Shown here in pieces: positions 25,949-35,002 of a stretch of 64,000 nucleotides of DNA. The notes beneath the pieces were generated by a model. That model was not told where the DNA came from. It saw only the letters and a list, made by a program, of their open reading frames with translations, and did not search any database. A program made the translations under genes and the position numbers. Where the stretch lies: the NCBI GenBank assembly GCA_030428885.1, contig JAUIEJ010000003.1, positions 372,001-436,000 of the forward strand, given 5' to 3'. This DNA comes from Gemmatimonadota bacterium (GTDB taxonomy: Bacteria; Gemmatimonadota; Gemmatimonadetes; Longimicrobiales; Gaopeijiaceae). Numbering within the stretch: the first letter of the stretch is position 1; every line of letters begins with the position of its first letter.

Positions 25949-27409
25949 ATGCGCGTGCGTTTTCCTCCCTCGCCTACGGGATACCTCCACGTGGGTGGGG
26001 CCCGGACCGCCCTCTTCAACTGGCTCCTGGCCCGGGGCCGGGGCGGCACCTTCGTGCTCCGCATCGAGGACACGGACCGGGAGCGGTCCAGCGAAGCCCA
26101 CACCCGGGCGATCCTGGACGGGCTGACCTGGCTCGGCCTGGAGTGGGACGAAGGCCCCTACTTCCAGAGTGACGGGGTGGAGCGTCACCGGGCCGAGGCC
26201 CTTCGGCTCCTGGCCTCGGGCCGGGCGTATCGGGACTTCACCGACCCCGACGCCCTCCGGGCCGAGGCCCAGGCCCGGGGCATCGGGCACCCCAGCATCC
26301 TGGCCCGGGAGAAGGCCGACGCCCTGGGGGCCGACGAAGCCCGGCGCCGCGCCGAAGCGGGCGAACCCCACGCCCTCCGGCTCCGGGTGCCCGAGGGCCG
26401 CACCGAGTGGGACGATCTCGTCCACGGCGCCATGTCGTTTTCGAACGCCGATCTCGACGATCTGGTGATCTTGCGCAGCGACGGGTCGCCGGTGTACAAC
26501 CTGGCCGTGGTGTCGGACGACGCCGACCAGGGCATCACCCACGTGATCCGGGGCGACGACCACCTGTCCAACACGCCGAAGCAGATCCTGCTCTACCGGG
26601 CGCTGGAGGTCCCGGTGCCCGTCTTCGGCCACGTCCCCATGATCCTGGGCCCCGACGGCAAGCGTCTGTCGAAGCGCCACGGGGCCACGGCGGTGGGAGA
26701 CTACGCGGCCCAGGGCATCCTTCCCGAGGCCATGGTGAACTTCCTGGCGCTCCTGGGCTGGAATCCCGGCGACGAGCGGGAGGTCATGGGGCGGGACGAG
26801 CTCGTGGCGGCCTTTTCCATGGACCGGGTCCAGAAGAAGAGCGCCGTCTTCGACACCGACAAGCTGCTCTGGCTCAACGGGCGGGTGCTGGCCGAGGCCG
26901 ATCCCGCCGTGCTGGTGCCTCTGGTCCTGGACCGCCTGGAGGCCCACGGGTGGGCGCCGGCCCGGTGGGGGCCCGGCGCCCCCGCCCCCGACGGGCCCGG
27001 ATTCCGGCGGCTCGTGGGCCTCCTGGCCAGCCGGGCCCGGACCGTGGACGAGCTGGCGCTGGACGCCGTGCCCTACCTGGCCGACGACCCCGAGCGGGAC
27101 CCCGACGCCGTGGCGAAACACTGGGCGAAGGACCCCCAGGCCGCGGCCCGGCGCCTCGAGGCGGCGCTGGAGGCGGCCACCGCCGGGCCCTGGGACGAGG
27201 AGTCCCTGGAAACCCGCCTCCGGGCGTGCGCCGAGGAACTCGGGGTGGGGGCCGGAAAGCTCATCCACCCCCTCCGCCTGGCCGTCACGGGCCGGAGTCG
27301 GAGTCCCGGGATCTTCGAGGTCCTGGTTCTGTTGGGCCCGAACCGGGTACGGACGCGGGTGGAGCGAGCCCTCGCGTACCTCCGTGCGCCGGACGTTTCC
27401 CTTTCTTGA
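25949..27409 (+). CDS. gltX: Glutamyl-tRNA synthetase
   Basis: 486 aa from the ATG at 25949, starting directly with RVRFPPSPTGYLHVGGARTA (HIGH-like motif HVGG). The second signature KRLSKRHG is near residue 237. The C-terminal helical anticodon-binding domain includes LGVGAGKLIHPLRLAVTG, typical of bacterial GluRS. Because the neighbour upstream is GlnRS, this enzyme can be strictly glutamate-specific. The end overlaps the -35 box of the promoter for the next gene. Confidence 0.97.
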   Translation: MRVRFPPSPTGYLHVGGARTALFNWLLARGRGGTFVLRIEDTDRERSSEAHTRAILDGLTWLGLEWDEGPYFQSDGVERHRAEALRLLASGRAYRDFTDPDALRAEAQARGIGHPSILAREKADALGADEARRRAEAGEPHALRLRVPEGRTEWDDLVHGAMSFSNADLDDLVILRSDGSPVYNLAVVSDDADQGITHVIRGDDHLSNTPKQILLYRALEVPVPVFGHVPMILGPDGKRLSKRHGATAVGDYAAQGILPEAMVNFLALLGWNPGDEREVMGRDELVAAFSMDRVQKKSAVFDTDKLLWLNGRVLAEADPAVLVPLVLDRLEAHGWAPARWGPGAPAPDGPGFRRLVGLLASRARTVDELALDAVPYLADDPERDPDAVAKHWAKDPQAAARRLEAALEAATAGPWDEESLETRLRACAEELGVGAGKLIHPLRLAVTGRSRSPGIFEVLVLLGPNRVRTRVERALAYLRAPDVSLS

Positions 27410-27435
27410 CACGGGTTCCCGGGCAAGATTAGTCT
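27406..27435 (+). promoter_or_regulatory. Candidate promoter of the LexA-family gene
   Basis: TTGACA (27406-27411) overlaps the gltX stop codon, and TAGTCT (27430-27435) follows after 18 bp. The spacer contains the GC palindrome CCCGGG. The predicted leader is about 70 nt. I see no clear repeat that would mark a self-operator, though LexA-type proteins usually bind their own promoter. Confidence 0.45.
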
Positions 27436-27513
27436 AGCCCTCTCCACCGAACGCCCGACCTCTTTGGGCGGCTTGTGCCCGCCCGGTTCGACTTCCTCCG
27501 TCATGGAGTCCAG

Positions 27514-28167
27514 ATGCCCCAGGGGATGACCGACATCGAACGGAAGATCCTGGATTACATGGTGATGTATCTGAGGTCGAACACCTACCAGCCGTCGATC
27601 CGGGAGATCGGCGAGCGGTTCGGCATCAAGAGCACCAAGACGGTCTCGGAACATCTCCAGGCGCTGGCCGACAAGGGCTTCCTGGAGCGGGATCCGTCCC
27701 GATCGCGGGGTGTGCGCATCCTGGGGGTGGATCTCCAGCCCGACGCCGTCACCGTGCCCTGTTTCGACGGGCTTCCCGGCGACCGCGTCGCCTCGTCGGC
27801 GTCGGCCGAGGACCACCTCACCGTGGACCGTCGCCTCGCCGGCACCAAGGGTTCGTTTTTCGTGCGGTCCCGGGGCGACGAACTGGCGGTGCTGGGGCTG
27901 GTGGAGGGCGACTGGATCCTGCTGGAGCCCGCCGGCGTCCACGAGGTGCCCGACGGGGGCGTGGTGGCGGCCGAGATCGGCGGTGCGCCGGCCTCCTACC
28001 AGAAGGTGTCCCGCAACGGTCGCGGCGTGTACGTCCAGGGCCTGCGCCCCGGCGACGCGCCGGTCCACGTGGAGGATCCGTCCCGGATTCGGGTCCTTGG
28101 ACGGGTGGCGGGATTCGTCCGCCGCTTCGACGGACCCACCGCTCCGGTGAGCCTGACGGCCCACTGA
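27514..28167 (+). CDS. LexA-family repressor with degenerate S24 protease domain
   Basis: 217 aa from the ATG at 27514, chosen because GGAG lies 5 nt upstream; a GTG at 27475 would add 13 residues. The winged-helix N-terminus is a good LexA match (MTDIERKILDYMVMYL, QPSIREIGERFGI, TKTVSEHLQALADKGFLERD). The C-terminal half aligns with the LexA peptidase domain but lacks its active parts. The catalytic Ser is Glu123 (RSRGDELAV), the catalytic Lys aligns with Gln163 (SYQKV, Lys164 next to it), and the Ala-Gly cleavage bond is Pro88-Gly89. It should therefore dimerise and bind DNA but not self-cleave in the SOS response. It could be a non-SOS regulator as in some cyanobacteria. Confidence 0.85.
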   Translation: MPQGMTDIERKILDYMVMYLRSNTYQPSIREIGERFGIKSTKTVSEHLQALADKGFLERDPSRSRGVRILGVDLQPDAVTVPCFDGLPGDRVASSASAEDHLTVDRRLAGTKGSFFVRSRGDELAVLGLVEGDWILLEPAGVHEVPDGGVVAAEIGGAPASYQKVSRNGRGVYVQGLRPGDAPVHVEDPSRIRVLGRVAGFVRRFDGPTAPVSLTAH

Positions 28168-28178
28168 CGGGGCGGGGG

Positions 28179-28658
28179 TTGCTCCGGTCCGGCGACCGGG
28201 CCTTCATGGCCCGGGCTCTGGAGATGGCGCGAAGGGCCGCCCTCCACCACGAGGTTCCCGTGGGGGCGGTGCTCGTTCGGGAGGGCCGCATCGTGGCCGA
28301 GTCCCACAACCGCACCGTCACCGACGCCGATCCCACCGCCCACGCCGAAACCGTCGTGCTGCGGGCGGCGGCCCGTGCTCAGGGGGACTTCCGCCTCGAG
28401 GGCACGACCCTCTACGTCACCCTGGAGCCCTGCGCCATGTGCGCCGGAGCCATCGTCCTGGCCCGGGTGCCCCGGGTGGTCTACGGCGCTCCCGACCCCA
28501 AGGCGGGCATGGCGGGTTCACTGGGCGATCTGCTCCGGGATCCCCGACTGAATCACCGGGCCGAGGTGGTGGGAGGGGTGATGGCCGACGCGTCCGCCGC
28601 GCTGCTCCGCGGGTTCTTCCGGGCGCGGCGATCGCCGGCGACCCCTGGCCGCGGGTGA
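28179..28658 (+). CDS. tadA: tRNA-specific adenosine(34) deaminase
   Basis: 159 aa from the TTG at 28179, behind a G-rich ribosome-binding stretch. An ATG at 28206 is possible but would remove the conserved first helix (DRAFMARALEMARRA). Zinc ligands and catalytic Glu lie in TAHAETVVL, and PCAMCAGA supplies the two Cys ligands. The enzyme converts A34 to inosine in tRNA-Arg(ACG). PVGAVLV and TLYVTLEPCAMC are family signatures. It starts 11 nt after the LexA-family stop and is probably on the same transcript. Confidence 0.95.
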   Translation: MLRSGDRAFMARALEMARRAALHHEVPVGAVLVREGRIVAESHNRTVTDADPTAHAETVVLRAAARAQGDFRLEGTTLYVTLEPCAMCAGAIVLARVPRVVYGAPDPKAGMAGSLGDLLRDPRLNHRAEVVGGVMADASAALLRGFFRARRSPATPGRG

Positions 28659-28679
28659 CTTCGGCCCCTACCGTACCCC

Positions 28680-29492
28680 ATGCGACGATTCGGGTCATCC
28701 TCCCCCACCGCCGAGCGCCTGGCCGCCACCCGACCGGTGGTGGTCATGTCCCGGGGCCACTCCGGCACCCGGGTGCTGTCGTGGGCCCTCCGGGCCCTGG
28801 GCGTCACCATGGGGACGCTGGACCACGAGCCCGCCGGGGACTGCCAGGACCGGCGTTTCACCGGGACCATCAAACGGGTGGCCATGGCCCGGGTGACCGA
28901 TCCCGTGACCGACCCGCCCCGGGGGCGTGAGCTCCGTCGCTTCCGTCGCGCCGCCTCCCGGTATCTCGACTGGATCGGCCACCGCGGAGGGGCGTGGGGG
29001 TGGAAGTTCCCCGAGACCTACCTCATCGGCGGGGTGGTGGACGCCGTGTTTCCCCGGGCCCTCCACGTCCACATGGTCCGGGACGGTCGGGACGTGGCCT
29101 TCAAGGCCCATCTCACCGACGACGAAGACCGCCGCCTGGGCCGCCGGATCCTGGGGCATCTGGACATGCTGGGACGTCCGCGCCACCTCCAGGCCGCCCG
29201 GTCGTGGGCGTACCAGCTCCGGCGGTTCGGAGCGCTGCGTCCCCACCTGGGCGACCGGGTCCACCGCCTCACGTTCGAGGAACTCTGCCGGAGCCCCCAG
29301 GAGACCATGACCCGGGTGGCCGGCTTCCTGGGGCTCGCCATGACCGACGAGTGCCGGCGGTACCTCGACGCCCACGTGCGAGCCGACAAGGTGGCCCAGT
29401 ACCGCAACGAGGACCCGGCGGTGGTGGCCGAGGTGGAGGCCTGCATCGGGGACACCCTGGCCGACTGGGGATACGCTCCGGCGACCCCGTGA
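28680..29492 (+). CDS. Sulfotransferase-family protein
   Basis: 270 aa. The N-terminal [21 protein letters not shown] is a 5'-phosphosulfate-binding loop following a beta strand, and [16 protein letters not shown] carries the Arg/Ser-type 3'-phosphate-binding region of PAPS sulfotransferases. The C-terminal helices ([23 protein letters not shown]) are also typical of the superfamily. No signal peptide or membrane segment is seen. It overlaps the GT4 glycosyltransferase gene by 4 bp, so the pair probably builds or modifies a surface saccharide. The acceptor is unknown. Confidence 0.85.
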   Translation: MRRFGSSSPTAERLAATRPVVVMSRGHSGTRVLSWALRALGVTMGTLDHEPAGDCQDRRFTGTIKRVAMARVTDPVTDPPRGRELRRFRRAASRYLDWIGHRGGAWGWKFPETYLIGGVVDAVFPRALHVHMVRDGRDVAFKAHLTDDEDRRLGRRILGHLDMLGRPRHLQAARSWAYQLRRFGALRPHLGDRVHRLTFEELCRSPQETMTRVAGFLGLAMTDECRRYLDAHVRADKVAQYRNEDPAVVAEVEACIGDTLADWGYAPATP

Positions 29493-30511
29493 AGGTCGGG
29501 TTTCTCAACACCAACCCCGACTGGGGCGGGGGCGAGCGCTGGTTCCTCGACGCCTCGGCGTCGCTGTCGGCCCGGGGACACGCCGTGATCCGCTACGGGC
29601 GCCCCGGCACCCCCCTCTTCCGACGGTGGGGGGACGCCGCCCGATCCGTGTCGGCGTTGGGGGCGGCGGACGCGGCCGACCTGGACGTGCTGCTGTGCAA
29701 CAGCGGGAGGGAGCTGCGTCAGGCGCTCCGGGTGCTTCCCGGCGCGCCGGGACCCCGCCTCGTGCTCCGACGGGGACTGGATCGCCCCCTCCGGGACAAC
29801 TGGATTCGGCGGCGGTCGTGGCGGCGCCTCTCGGCGATCCTGGTGAACTCCGAGGCCACGGGGGCCACCGTGCGCGGGTCGCTGCCGTGGTTTCCCGGGG
29901 AACGGGTGCACCGCATCTACAATCCCGTCACCCTGGACGGGGTGGCGGACGAACCCCGATCCGGGCCCTATCGCCTGGGGATCGTGGGACGCCTGGTGGG
30001 TCAGAAGGGGCACGACGTGCTCCTGGAGGCGCTGCCCCTCCTGGGGGAGCTGGACTGGACCCTCACGGTGGCCGGCGACGGCGCCCTGGCCGACGAACTC
30101 CGGGAGCGAGCCCGGCGGCTGGGCGTGGACGGGCGGTGCCGGTTCCTGGGCGAGGTGCGGGCCGTGGCCGCCGTCTACGCCGCCCTGGACCTGGTGGTGA
30201 TCCCCTCCCGGTACGAGGGCTTCTGCTTCGTGGCGGCCGAGGCCGCCCTGGCGGGACGCCCCGTGGTGGCCAGTCGGGTGAGCAGTCTGCCCGAGGTGGT
30301 CGTGGACGGCGAGACCGGCGTGCTGGTGCCCCCCGAGGATCCCCCGGCCCTGGCAGCGGCCATCCTGGCACGGGCCCGGGACCCGGAGGGCAGCCGGGCC
30401 ATGGGAGAGGCGGGGCGGCGCCGGGCCCGGGAGCGTTTCGACCCCACGACGCTGGTAGGCGAACTCGAGGCCTTCCTGGCCCGGGCCGCCACCTGGCCCG
30501 CCGTGGGGTAG
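29489..30511 (+). CDS. Glycosyltransferase family 4 protein
   Basis: 340 aa. The GTG at 29489 overlaps the sulfotransferase stop (GTGA). It has a GT-B fold with N-terminal acceptor-binding [19 protein letters not shown] and a C-terminal GT1-type domain: [37 protein letters not shown], and the EX7E motif [20 protein letters not shown], which binds the sugar nucleotide. This group makes lipopolysaccharide or exopolysaccharide linkages from nucleotide sugars at the cytoplasmic membrane face. It converges with the minus-strand GT2 gene 4 bp downstream. Confidence 0.92.
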   Translation: MKVGFLNTNPDWGGGERWFLDASASLSARGHAVIRYGRPGTPLFRRWGDAARSVSALGAADAADLDVLLCNSGRELRQALRVLPGAPGPRLVLRRGLDRPLRDNWIRRRSWRRLSAILVNSEATGATVRGSLPWFPGERVHRIYNPVTLDGVADEPRSGPYRLGIVGRLVGQKGHDVLLEALPLLGELDWTLTVAGDGALADELRERARRLGVDGRCRFLGEVRAVAAVYAALDLVVIPSRYEGFCFVAAEAALAGRPVVASRVSSLPEVVVDGETGVLVPPEDPPALAAAILARARDPEGSRAMGEAGRRRARERFDPTTLVGELEAFLARAATWPAVG

Positions 30512-30515
30512 GCGG

Positions 30516-31325
30516 TCAGGTCGAGGGCGACCGGTCGGCGGCGGCGGCGGGGTCGGGAGGCACGTTCCGGCGCCGGAGGTCCCACGCCTTGGCGTACTTC
30601 AGGAACACCGACATGGCGGTGCTGGCGGCCACCACGAAGCCCGGGACGCCCTGGGTGAAGCCCCGCCGGATCACGTACTGCTTCACGAAGGCCAGGGGCG
30701 GCCGCAGGACGAAGTCCGACCACCCCACGGCCTTGCCCCGGGCGTGCAGGGTTTCGGCCGCCAGGGTCGTGTAGCGGTTCATCTTCTCCAGGTGGTGCCC
30801 CAGGGTGGCGTACGGGTCGTGGTGGAGATCGCCGACGAGGCGTCCCACCGGGCCGTCCACCTCCACCCGCTCGTGGACCCGGCCCCCCACCCAGCGCCCC
30901 CGCCGCCGGTCGTAGAGGCGAACGGCCCGGTCGGGATACCAGCCGGCGGTGCGGATCTCCCGACCCAGGTAGCGGGTGAGGCGGGGCATGGACCACCCGG
31001 CTTCCCCGGGTTCGCCGTGGGCGAAGAGGGCTTCGATCTCCCGGGCCAGGGCGGGTCCCACGGCCTCGTCGGCGTCGATGGAGAGGATCCAGTCGTGGCG
31101 GCAGAGAGCCGCCACCGCGTTCTTCTGGTCCCGGAATCCGGTCCAGTCCCGGTGCTCCACCCGGGCCCCGGCGGCCCGGGCCCGGGACGGAGTCCCATCG
31201 GAGGACCCCGAGTCCAGGACCACGATCTCGTCGCAGAACGCCACCGAGGCCAGGGCCGCGTCGAGGGTGCGGATCGCGTCCAGGGTGATGAGGGCCGCCG
31301 AAATGGGGGGGCGGCCGGCGCTCAC
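30516..31325 (-). CDS. Glycosyltransferase family 2 protein (WaaE/KdtX-like)
   Basis: 269 aa. The GTG overlaps the stop of the NhaC-type antiporter gene (GTGA). It has a GT-A fold: [33 protein letters not shown], and the metal-binding DXD-type SIDADEAVG. The next part ([45 protein letters not shown]) matches the group of LPS core transferases related to WaaE. A C-terminal hydrophobic or amphipathic stretch ([23 protein letters not shown]) suggests membrane association. A polysaccharide-core role fits the adjacent transferases on the other strand. Confidence 0.9.
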   Translation of the reverse strand: MSAGRPPISAALITLDAIRTLDAALASVAFCDEIVVLDSGSSDGTPSRARAAGARVEHRDWTGFRDQKNAVAALCRHDWILSIDADEAVGPALAREIEALFAHGEPGEAGWSMPRLTRYLGREIRTAGWYPDRAVRLYDRRRGRWVGGRVHERVEVDGPVGRLVGDLHHDPYATLGHHLEKMNRYTTLAAETLHARGKAVGWSDFVLRPPLAFVKQYVIRRGFTQGVPGFVVAASTAMSVFLKYAKAWDLRRRNVPPDPAAAADRSPST

Positions 31326-33283
31326 GCGGCCTCGACCGCCGGGTGGATCCGCTCCCCCCGGAACCGGAGGAAGGCCCAGAGCACCAGCACGCCGCCGCCC
31401 AGGGCCATCCAGTTGGGCAGCCCGAAGGCCGTCCCCAGATCCCCCAGGAGCATGGAGACCCCGGCCACCAGGAAGGCGTAGGGAAGCTGGGTGCGCACGT
31501 GGTCCACGTGATCGCACGCCGAGGCCGTGGACGACAGCACGGTGGTGTCGGAAATGGGCGAACAGTGGTCGCCGAAGATGGCGCCGGCCAACACCGAACT
31601 GATGGAGCCCAGCAGGATCGAGTAGTGGGCGCCGCCGCCGAACTCCGCCGCGCCGCCGAGAGACACCGTGAGGGGGATCACCAGGGGAATGAGGATCGCC
31701 ATGGTGCCCCACGACGTGCCCGTGGCGAACGCCATGGCCGCGGCCGTGAGGAAGACGAGCCAGGGCAGGAGCTGGAGGGCCACGTTGCCTTCCAGGAGTC
31801 CCGCCAGGAACGAGGCCGTGCCCACGGCCTCGGTGACGGCGCCCAGCGACCAGGCCAGGGTGAGGATGATCATGGCGATCATCATGGCCCGGATGCCTCC
31901 GATCCAGGCCTCGATGGCTTCGTTCATGGTGAGGATCTTCTGGCCCACCGAGAGGGCGAAGGCCACGAGACAGCCGGCCAGGGAGCCCCACAGGAGGGTG
32001 GCGAAGGGGTCGGCGGCGCCGAAGATGTCCATGAGCGACGCCTCCGGACCCGCCGAGGCCGCTCCGGTGGTGTAGAGCCCCGCCAGGACCACCCCCACCA
32101 CCGTGAGCACGGGGAGCGCCGCGTTCCACCAGCGGTGGCGCACCCCTTCCTTGGCCTCCATCTCGCCCCCCGACGTGTCCATGGCGAGCTGGGCCCCGGG
32201 GCGGTGGAGCCCGCCCCCCGACGCCGCCCGCCGCTCGGCCGCGGCCATGGGACCCCAGTCCCGGTCCATGACCGAGGTGAGGAAGACGAAGGCCAGGGCC
32301 AGGAGGGGATAGAAGAGGTAGGGGATCGTGTGGATGAAGATCAGGAACGGGCTGGTGGTGGTGAGCTCGGCGACCAGCGCCGTGTTGCCCGGATTCTGGG
32401 CCTCGGCGATGCCGATGCCGTCGGAGATGAGGCTGATCTCGTACCCCACCCAGGTGCTCACCGGGACCAGGGCGGCCACGGGGGCCGCCGTGGAGTCCAC
32501 GAGGTACGCCAGCTTCTCCCGGGAGATCTTCAGCCGGTCGGTGATGGGCCGCATCGTGTTGCCCACGATGAGGGTGTTGGCGTAGTCGTCGAAGAAGATC
32601 GCCAGCCCGGCGGCCCAGGTGGCCAGCTTGCCCCGGCGGGGCGACGAGGCCAGGGGCGCAAGGGCCTCCACGATGCCCATGGTGCCGCCGTTGCGGGACA
32701 CGATGCCCACCATGCCGCCCAGGAGCATGGAGAAGACGATGATGGAGGCGTGGCTGGCGTCGGCCACGGCGGGCACGATGAAGGCGTCCATGAGGCGCCA
32801 GGTGGCCTGGATGGGATTGAAGCCCGCCACGGCCAGACAGCCCAGCCACACCCCCGCCACCAGGGCGGTGATGACCTCCCGGAAGATCAGGGCCAGGAGG
32901 ATCGCCAGGAGCGGCGGCGCCAGGGAGAACCAGCCGTTGACCAGGGTGGGCGCCAGGGTGGTTTCGGCCTCGCCCACCCGGACGGTGAAGGGCAGGCGGG
33001 CCCCGTCGTCCACCACCAGTTCGTCGGTGACGCTGGAGCCGTGGGGCGGCACCCGTCCCGATGCCACCACCGTGCCCGTGGCGTCCACCACCTCGTAGGG
33101 CACGTCGGGCCCCCGTTCCTCCGGTCCCTCCACGGTCAGGGCGAAGGGCACGCCCTTCAGGATCACCGTGGGCGGCTCGGCCAGCCCCTGGGACCGGGCC
33201 CCGTGGGGGGTGGCCCCGACCAGGACCGCCGCGAGGGCGAGGAGCGGTGCGAGTGCCGGGATCGAACGGAGGGATCGGGGCAT
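31322..33283 (-). CDS. NhaC-family Na+/H+ antiporter with signal peptide and extracytoplasmic N-terminal domain
   Basis: 653 aa from the ATG at 33283. A signal peptide ([23 protein letters not shown]) precedes about 90 residues of beta-rich sequence (residues about 30-120), then a full set of membrane helices. Family motifs include [17 protein letters not shown] and [15 protein letters not shown], which carry the acidic and His residues expected for cation exchange. A hydrophilic loop of about 65 residues lies near the middle (from [14 protein letters not shown]). Usual NhaC proteins are about 450-500 aa, and the extra length is the exported N-terminal domain. Substrate specificity (Na+/H+ or malate-lactate type) cannot be decided. 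Confidence 0.88.
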   Translation of the reverse strand: MPRSLRSIPALAPLLALAAVLVGATPHGARSQGLAEPPTVILKGVPFALTVEGPEERGPDVPYEVVDATGTVVASGRVPPHGSSVTDELVVDDGARLPFTVRVGEAETTLAPTLVNGWFSLAPPLLAILLALIFREVITALVAGVWLGCLAVAGFNPIQATWRLMDAFIVPAVADASHASIIVFSMLLGGMVGIVSRNGGTMGIVEALAPLASSPRRGKLATWAAGLAIFFDDYANTLIVGNTMRPITDRLKISREKLAYLVDSTAAPVAALVPVSTWVGYEISLISDGIGIAEAQNPGNTALVAELTTTSPFLIFIHTIPYLFYPLLALAFVFLTSVMDRDWGPMAAAERRAASGGGLHRPGAQLAMDTSGGEMEAKEGVRHRWWNAALPVLTVVGVVLAGLYTTGAASAGPEASLMDIFGAADPFATLLWGSLAGCLVAFALSVGQKILTMNEAIEAWIGGIRAMMIAMIILTLAWSLGAVTEAVGTASFLAGLLEGNVALQLLPWLVFLTAAAMAFATGTSWGTMAILIPLVIPLTVSLGGAAEFGGGAHYSILLGSISSVLAGAIFGDHCSPISDTTVLSSTASACDHVDHVRTQLPYAFLVAGVSMLLGDLGTAFGLPNWMALGGGVLVLWAFLRFRGERIHPAVEAA

Positions 33284-33332
33284 TCGGGGGCTCGGTGGGG
33301 TGATCGGACGAGGGTCGGGCAACGAACGGGTG

Positions 33333-33361
33333 ACAATGGCCGTGAGGGGGGCGGAAGTAAA
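33333..33361 (-). promoter_or_regulatory. Candidate promoter of the NhaC-type gene
   Basis: On the minus strand TTTACT (33361-33356) and CATTGT (33338-33333) are separated by 17 bp. The start codon at 33283 is about 50 nt downstream. It lies back to back with the candidate pyr promoter at 33387. Match to consensus is moderate. Confidence 0.35.
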
Positions 33362-33386
33362 GCGTCCGCCCCGGCCCCACGACGCG

Positions 33387-33416
33387 TTGACACGCCGCGT
33401 CGCGCCGGGGCATGTT
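33387..33416 (+). promoter_or_regulatory. Candidate promoter of the pyrRBC operon
   Basis: TTGACA (33387-33392) is a consensus -35. The best -10 candidate, CATGTT (33411-33416), is 18 bp away and weak. The leader before pyrR would be about 50 nt. I see no clear attenuator hairpin or T-run in it, so any PyrR control would more likely act on the mRNA leader directly, as described for some high-GC bacteria. Confidence 0.4.
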
Positions 33417-33473
33417 CCGGCGCCCCGGCGGCCTCTCCGAGCCCCCGCCCACGTTCCCGCTGCCTGGTCCGCC

Positions 33474-34031
33474 ATGCGTGCGTCTCCCCGAATGCCCCTC
33501 ATGGACGACGCCGCCGTGCGTCGCGCCCTCGCCCGCATGGCCCGGGAGATCGTGGAGCGCAACGGCGGGATCGACGGCCTCGTCCTCATGGGGATCCGGC
33601 GCCGGGGCGACGTCCTTGCGGCCCTGCTGAGGGACGAGATCCAGCGCGCCGAGGGACGGCCGCCCCCCACGGGGGCCCTGGACATCACCCTCTACCGGGA
33701 CGACCTCGCCGAGGTGGGGCCGCGCCCCGTCATCGGCGAGACCCAACTGCCCCCCGACGGCATCGACGGCCACACCGTGGTGATCGTGGACGACGTGCTC
33801 TACACGGGGCGCACGGTGCGGGCGGCCCTCAACGAACTCATGGACTGGGGACGGCCCGCCCGGGTGCTGCTCTGCGTCCTGGCCGAGCGGGACGGTCGGG
33901 AGCTTCCCATCCAGGCCGACATCGTGGGACGCCGGGTCGACGTGCCCGGCGACGAACGGGTGGAGGTGCTGGTGCCCGCCGAAGACGACCGCCTCGGGGT
34001 GGACCTGGTGGACCCGGGAGAGGCGAGATGA
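33474..34031 (+). CDS. pyrR: Bifunctional pyr operon regulator / uracil phosphoribosyltransferase PyrR
   Basis: 185 aa from the ATG at 33474, which gives an N-terminus of the same length as B. subtilis PyrR; later ATGs at 33492 and 33501 are possible. Signatures are DITLYRDDL, the PRPP loop [18 protein letters not shown], and [11 protein letters not shown]. PyrR binds pyr mRNA in response to UMP and has weak UPRTase activity. The gene is first in a pyrR-pyrB-pyrC run with 4-bp overlaps. A separate upp gene lies 9 kb downstream, which points to regulation as the main role here. Confidence 0.95.
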   Translation: MRASPRMPLMDDAAVRRALARMAREIVERNGGIDGLVLMGIRRRGDVLAALLRDEIQRAEGRPPPTGALDITLYRDDLAEVGPRPVIGETQLPPDGIDGHTVVIVDDVLYTGRTVRAALNELMDWGRPARVLLCVLAERDGRELPIQADIVGRRVDVPGDERVEVLVPAEDDRLGVDLVDPGEAR

Positions 34032-35002
34032 GCCGCGCCGTGTCGTCGCCCCTGGGCAAGGACCTGGTGGGGCTGGAGGGACTGTCGGCCGACCAGATTC
34101 GCACGATCCTCGACACCGCCGAGCCCTTCAAGGAGATCAGTCAGCGCCGGGTGAAGAAGGTGCCGGTGCTCCGGGGCAAGACCATCGTCAACCTGTTCTT
34201 CGAGCCGTCCACCCGCACCCGGGTGTCGTTCGAGTTCGCCGAGAAACGCCTGAGCGCCGACACGGTGAACATCTCGTCCAGCGGCTCCAGCGTGGTGAAG
34301 GGCGAGACCCTGGTGGACACGGCCCGGAATCTCGAGGCCATGCAGATCGACATGGTGGTCATGCGCCACGGCTCGTCGGGGGCGGCCCGGTTCCTGGCCG
34401 AACGGATCCCGTCCAACGTCATCAACGCCGGAGACGGGCGGCACGAGCACCCCACCCAGGGCCTCCTGGACCTCCTGACGATCCGCGACCACCGGGGCCC
34501 CATCGAGGGGCTCAAGGTCTGCATCGTGGGCGACGTCCTCCACTCCCGGGTGGCCCGGAGCAACATCTTCGGGCTCCTGGCCCTGGGGGCCGAGGTGGCG
34601 GTCTGTGGTCCCCGGACCCTCCTCCCGGTGGGGATCGAGGAGATGGGGGTGGGGGTCTTCGCCCGGGTCGAGGAGGCCATGGAATGGGCCGACGTCCTGA
34701 ACGTGCTTCGCCTGCAGCTCGAACGCATGCAGGGCGGATTCGTGCCGTCCCTCCGGGAATACAACCGCATCTACGGGGTGTCCCGAGCCCGACTGGACGC
34801 CACCGGGCGGGACCTCCTCGTGCTTCATCCGGGCCCCATGAACCGGGGCGTGGAGATCGACTCCGACGTGGCCGACGGGCCCCATTCGGTGATTCTCAAC
34901 CAGGTGACCAACGGGGTCGCCGTCCGCATGGCGGTGTTGTATCTGCTGGCGGGGGGCGCGCCCGACAAGGCCGAAGCGGCCAAGCAGGGAGGTGAAGCGT
35001 GA
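34028..35002 (+). CDS. pyrB: Aspartate carbamoyltransferase catalytic subunit
   Basis: 324 aa. The ATG overlaps the pyrR stop (ATGA). It condenses carbamoyl phosphate and aspartate in pyrimidine synthesis. The carbamoyl-phosphate site [13 protein letters not shown] is intact, as are [25 protein letters not shown] and [11 protein letters not shown]. No pyrI regulatory gene is seen. PyrB followed directly by an active type I dihydroorotase is known to form a joint complex in some bacteria; whether it does so here is inference. Confidence 0.96.
   Translation: MSRAVSSPLGKDLVGLEGLSADQIRTILDTAEPFKEISQRRVKKVPVLRGKTIVNLFFEPSTRTRVSFEFAEKRLSADTVNISSSGSSVVKGETLVDTARNLEAMQIDMVVMRHGSSGAARFLAERIPSNVINAGDGRHEHPTQGLLDLLTIRDHRGPIEGLKVCIVGDVLHSRVARSNIFGLLALGAEVAVCGPRTLLPVGIEEMGVGVFARVEEAMEWADVLNVLRLQLERMQGGFVPSLREYNRIYGVSRARLDATGRDLLVLHPGPMNRGVEIDSDVADGPHSVILNQVTNGVAVRMAVLYLLAGGAPDKAEAAKQGGEA

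Noticed and set aside
23561-27412. A 1283-codon minus-strand frame opposite glnS and gltX
   Set aside because: Both synthetases have intact catalytic motifs, and the antisense product is low-complexity.
27412-27429. The CCCGGG-centred sequence in the LexA-family promoter as a LexA box
   Set aside because: The symmetry is imperfect and too GC-generic to call an operator without other sites.
33417-33473. A PyrR-type attenuator before pyrR
   Set aside because: No anti-terminator or terminator hairpin with T-run is visible in the short leader.
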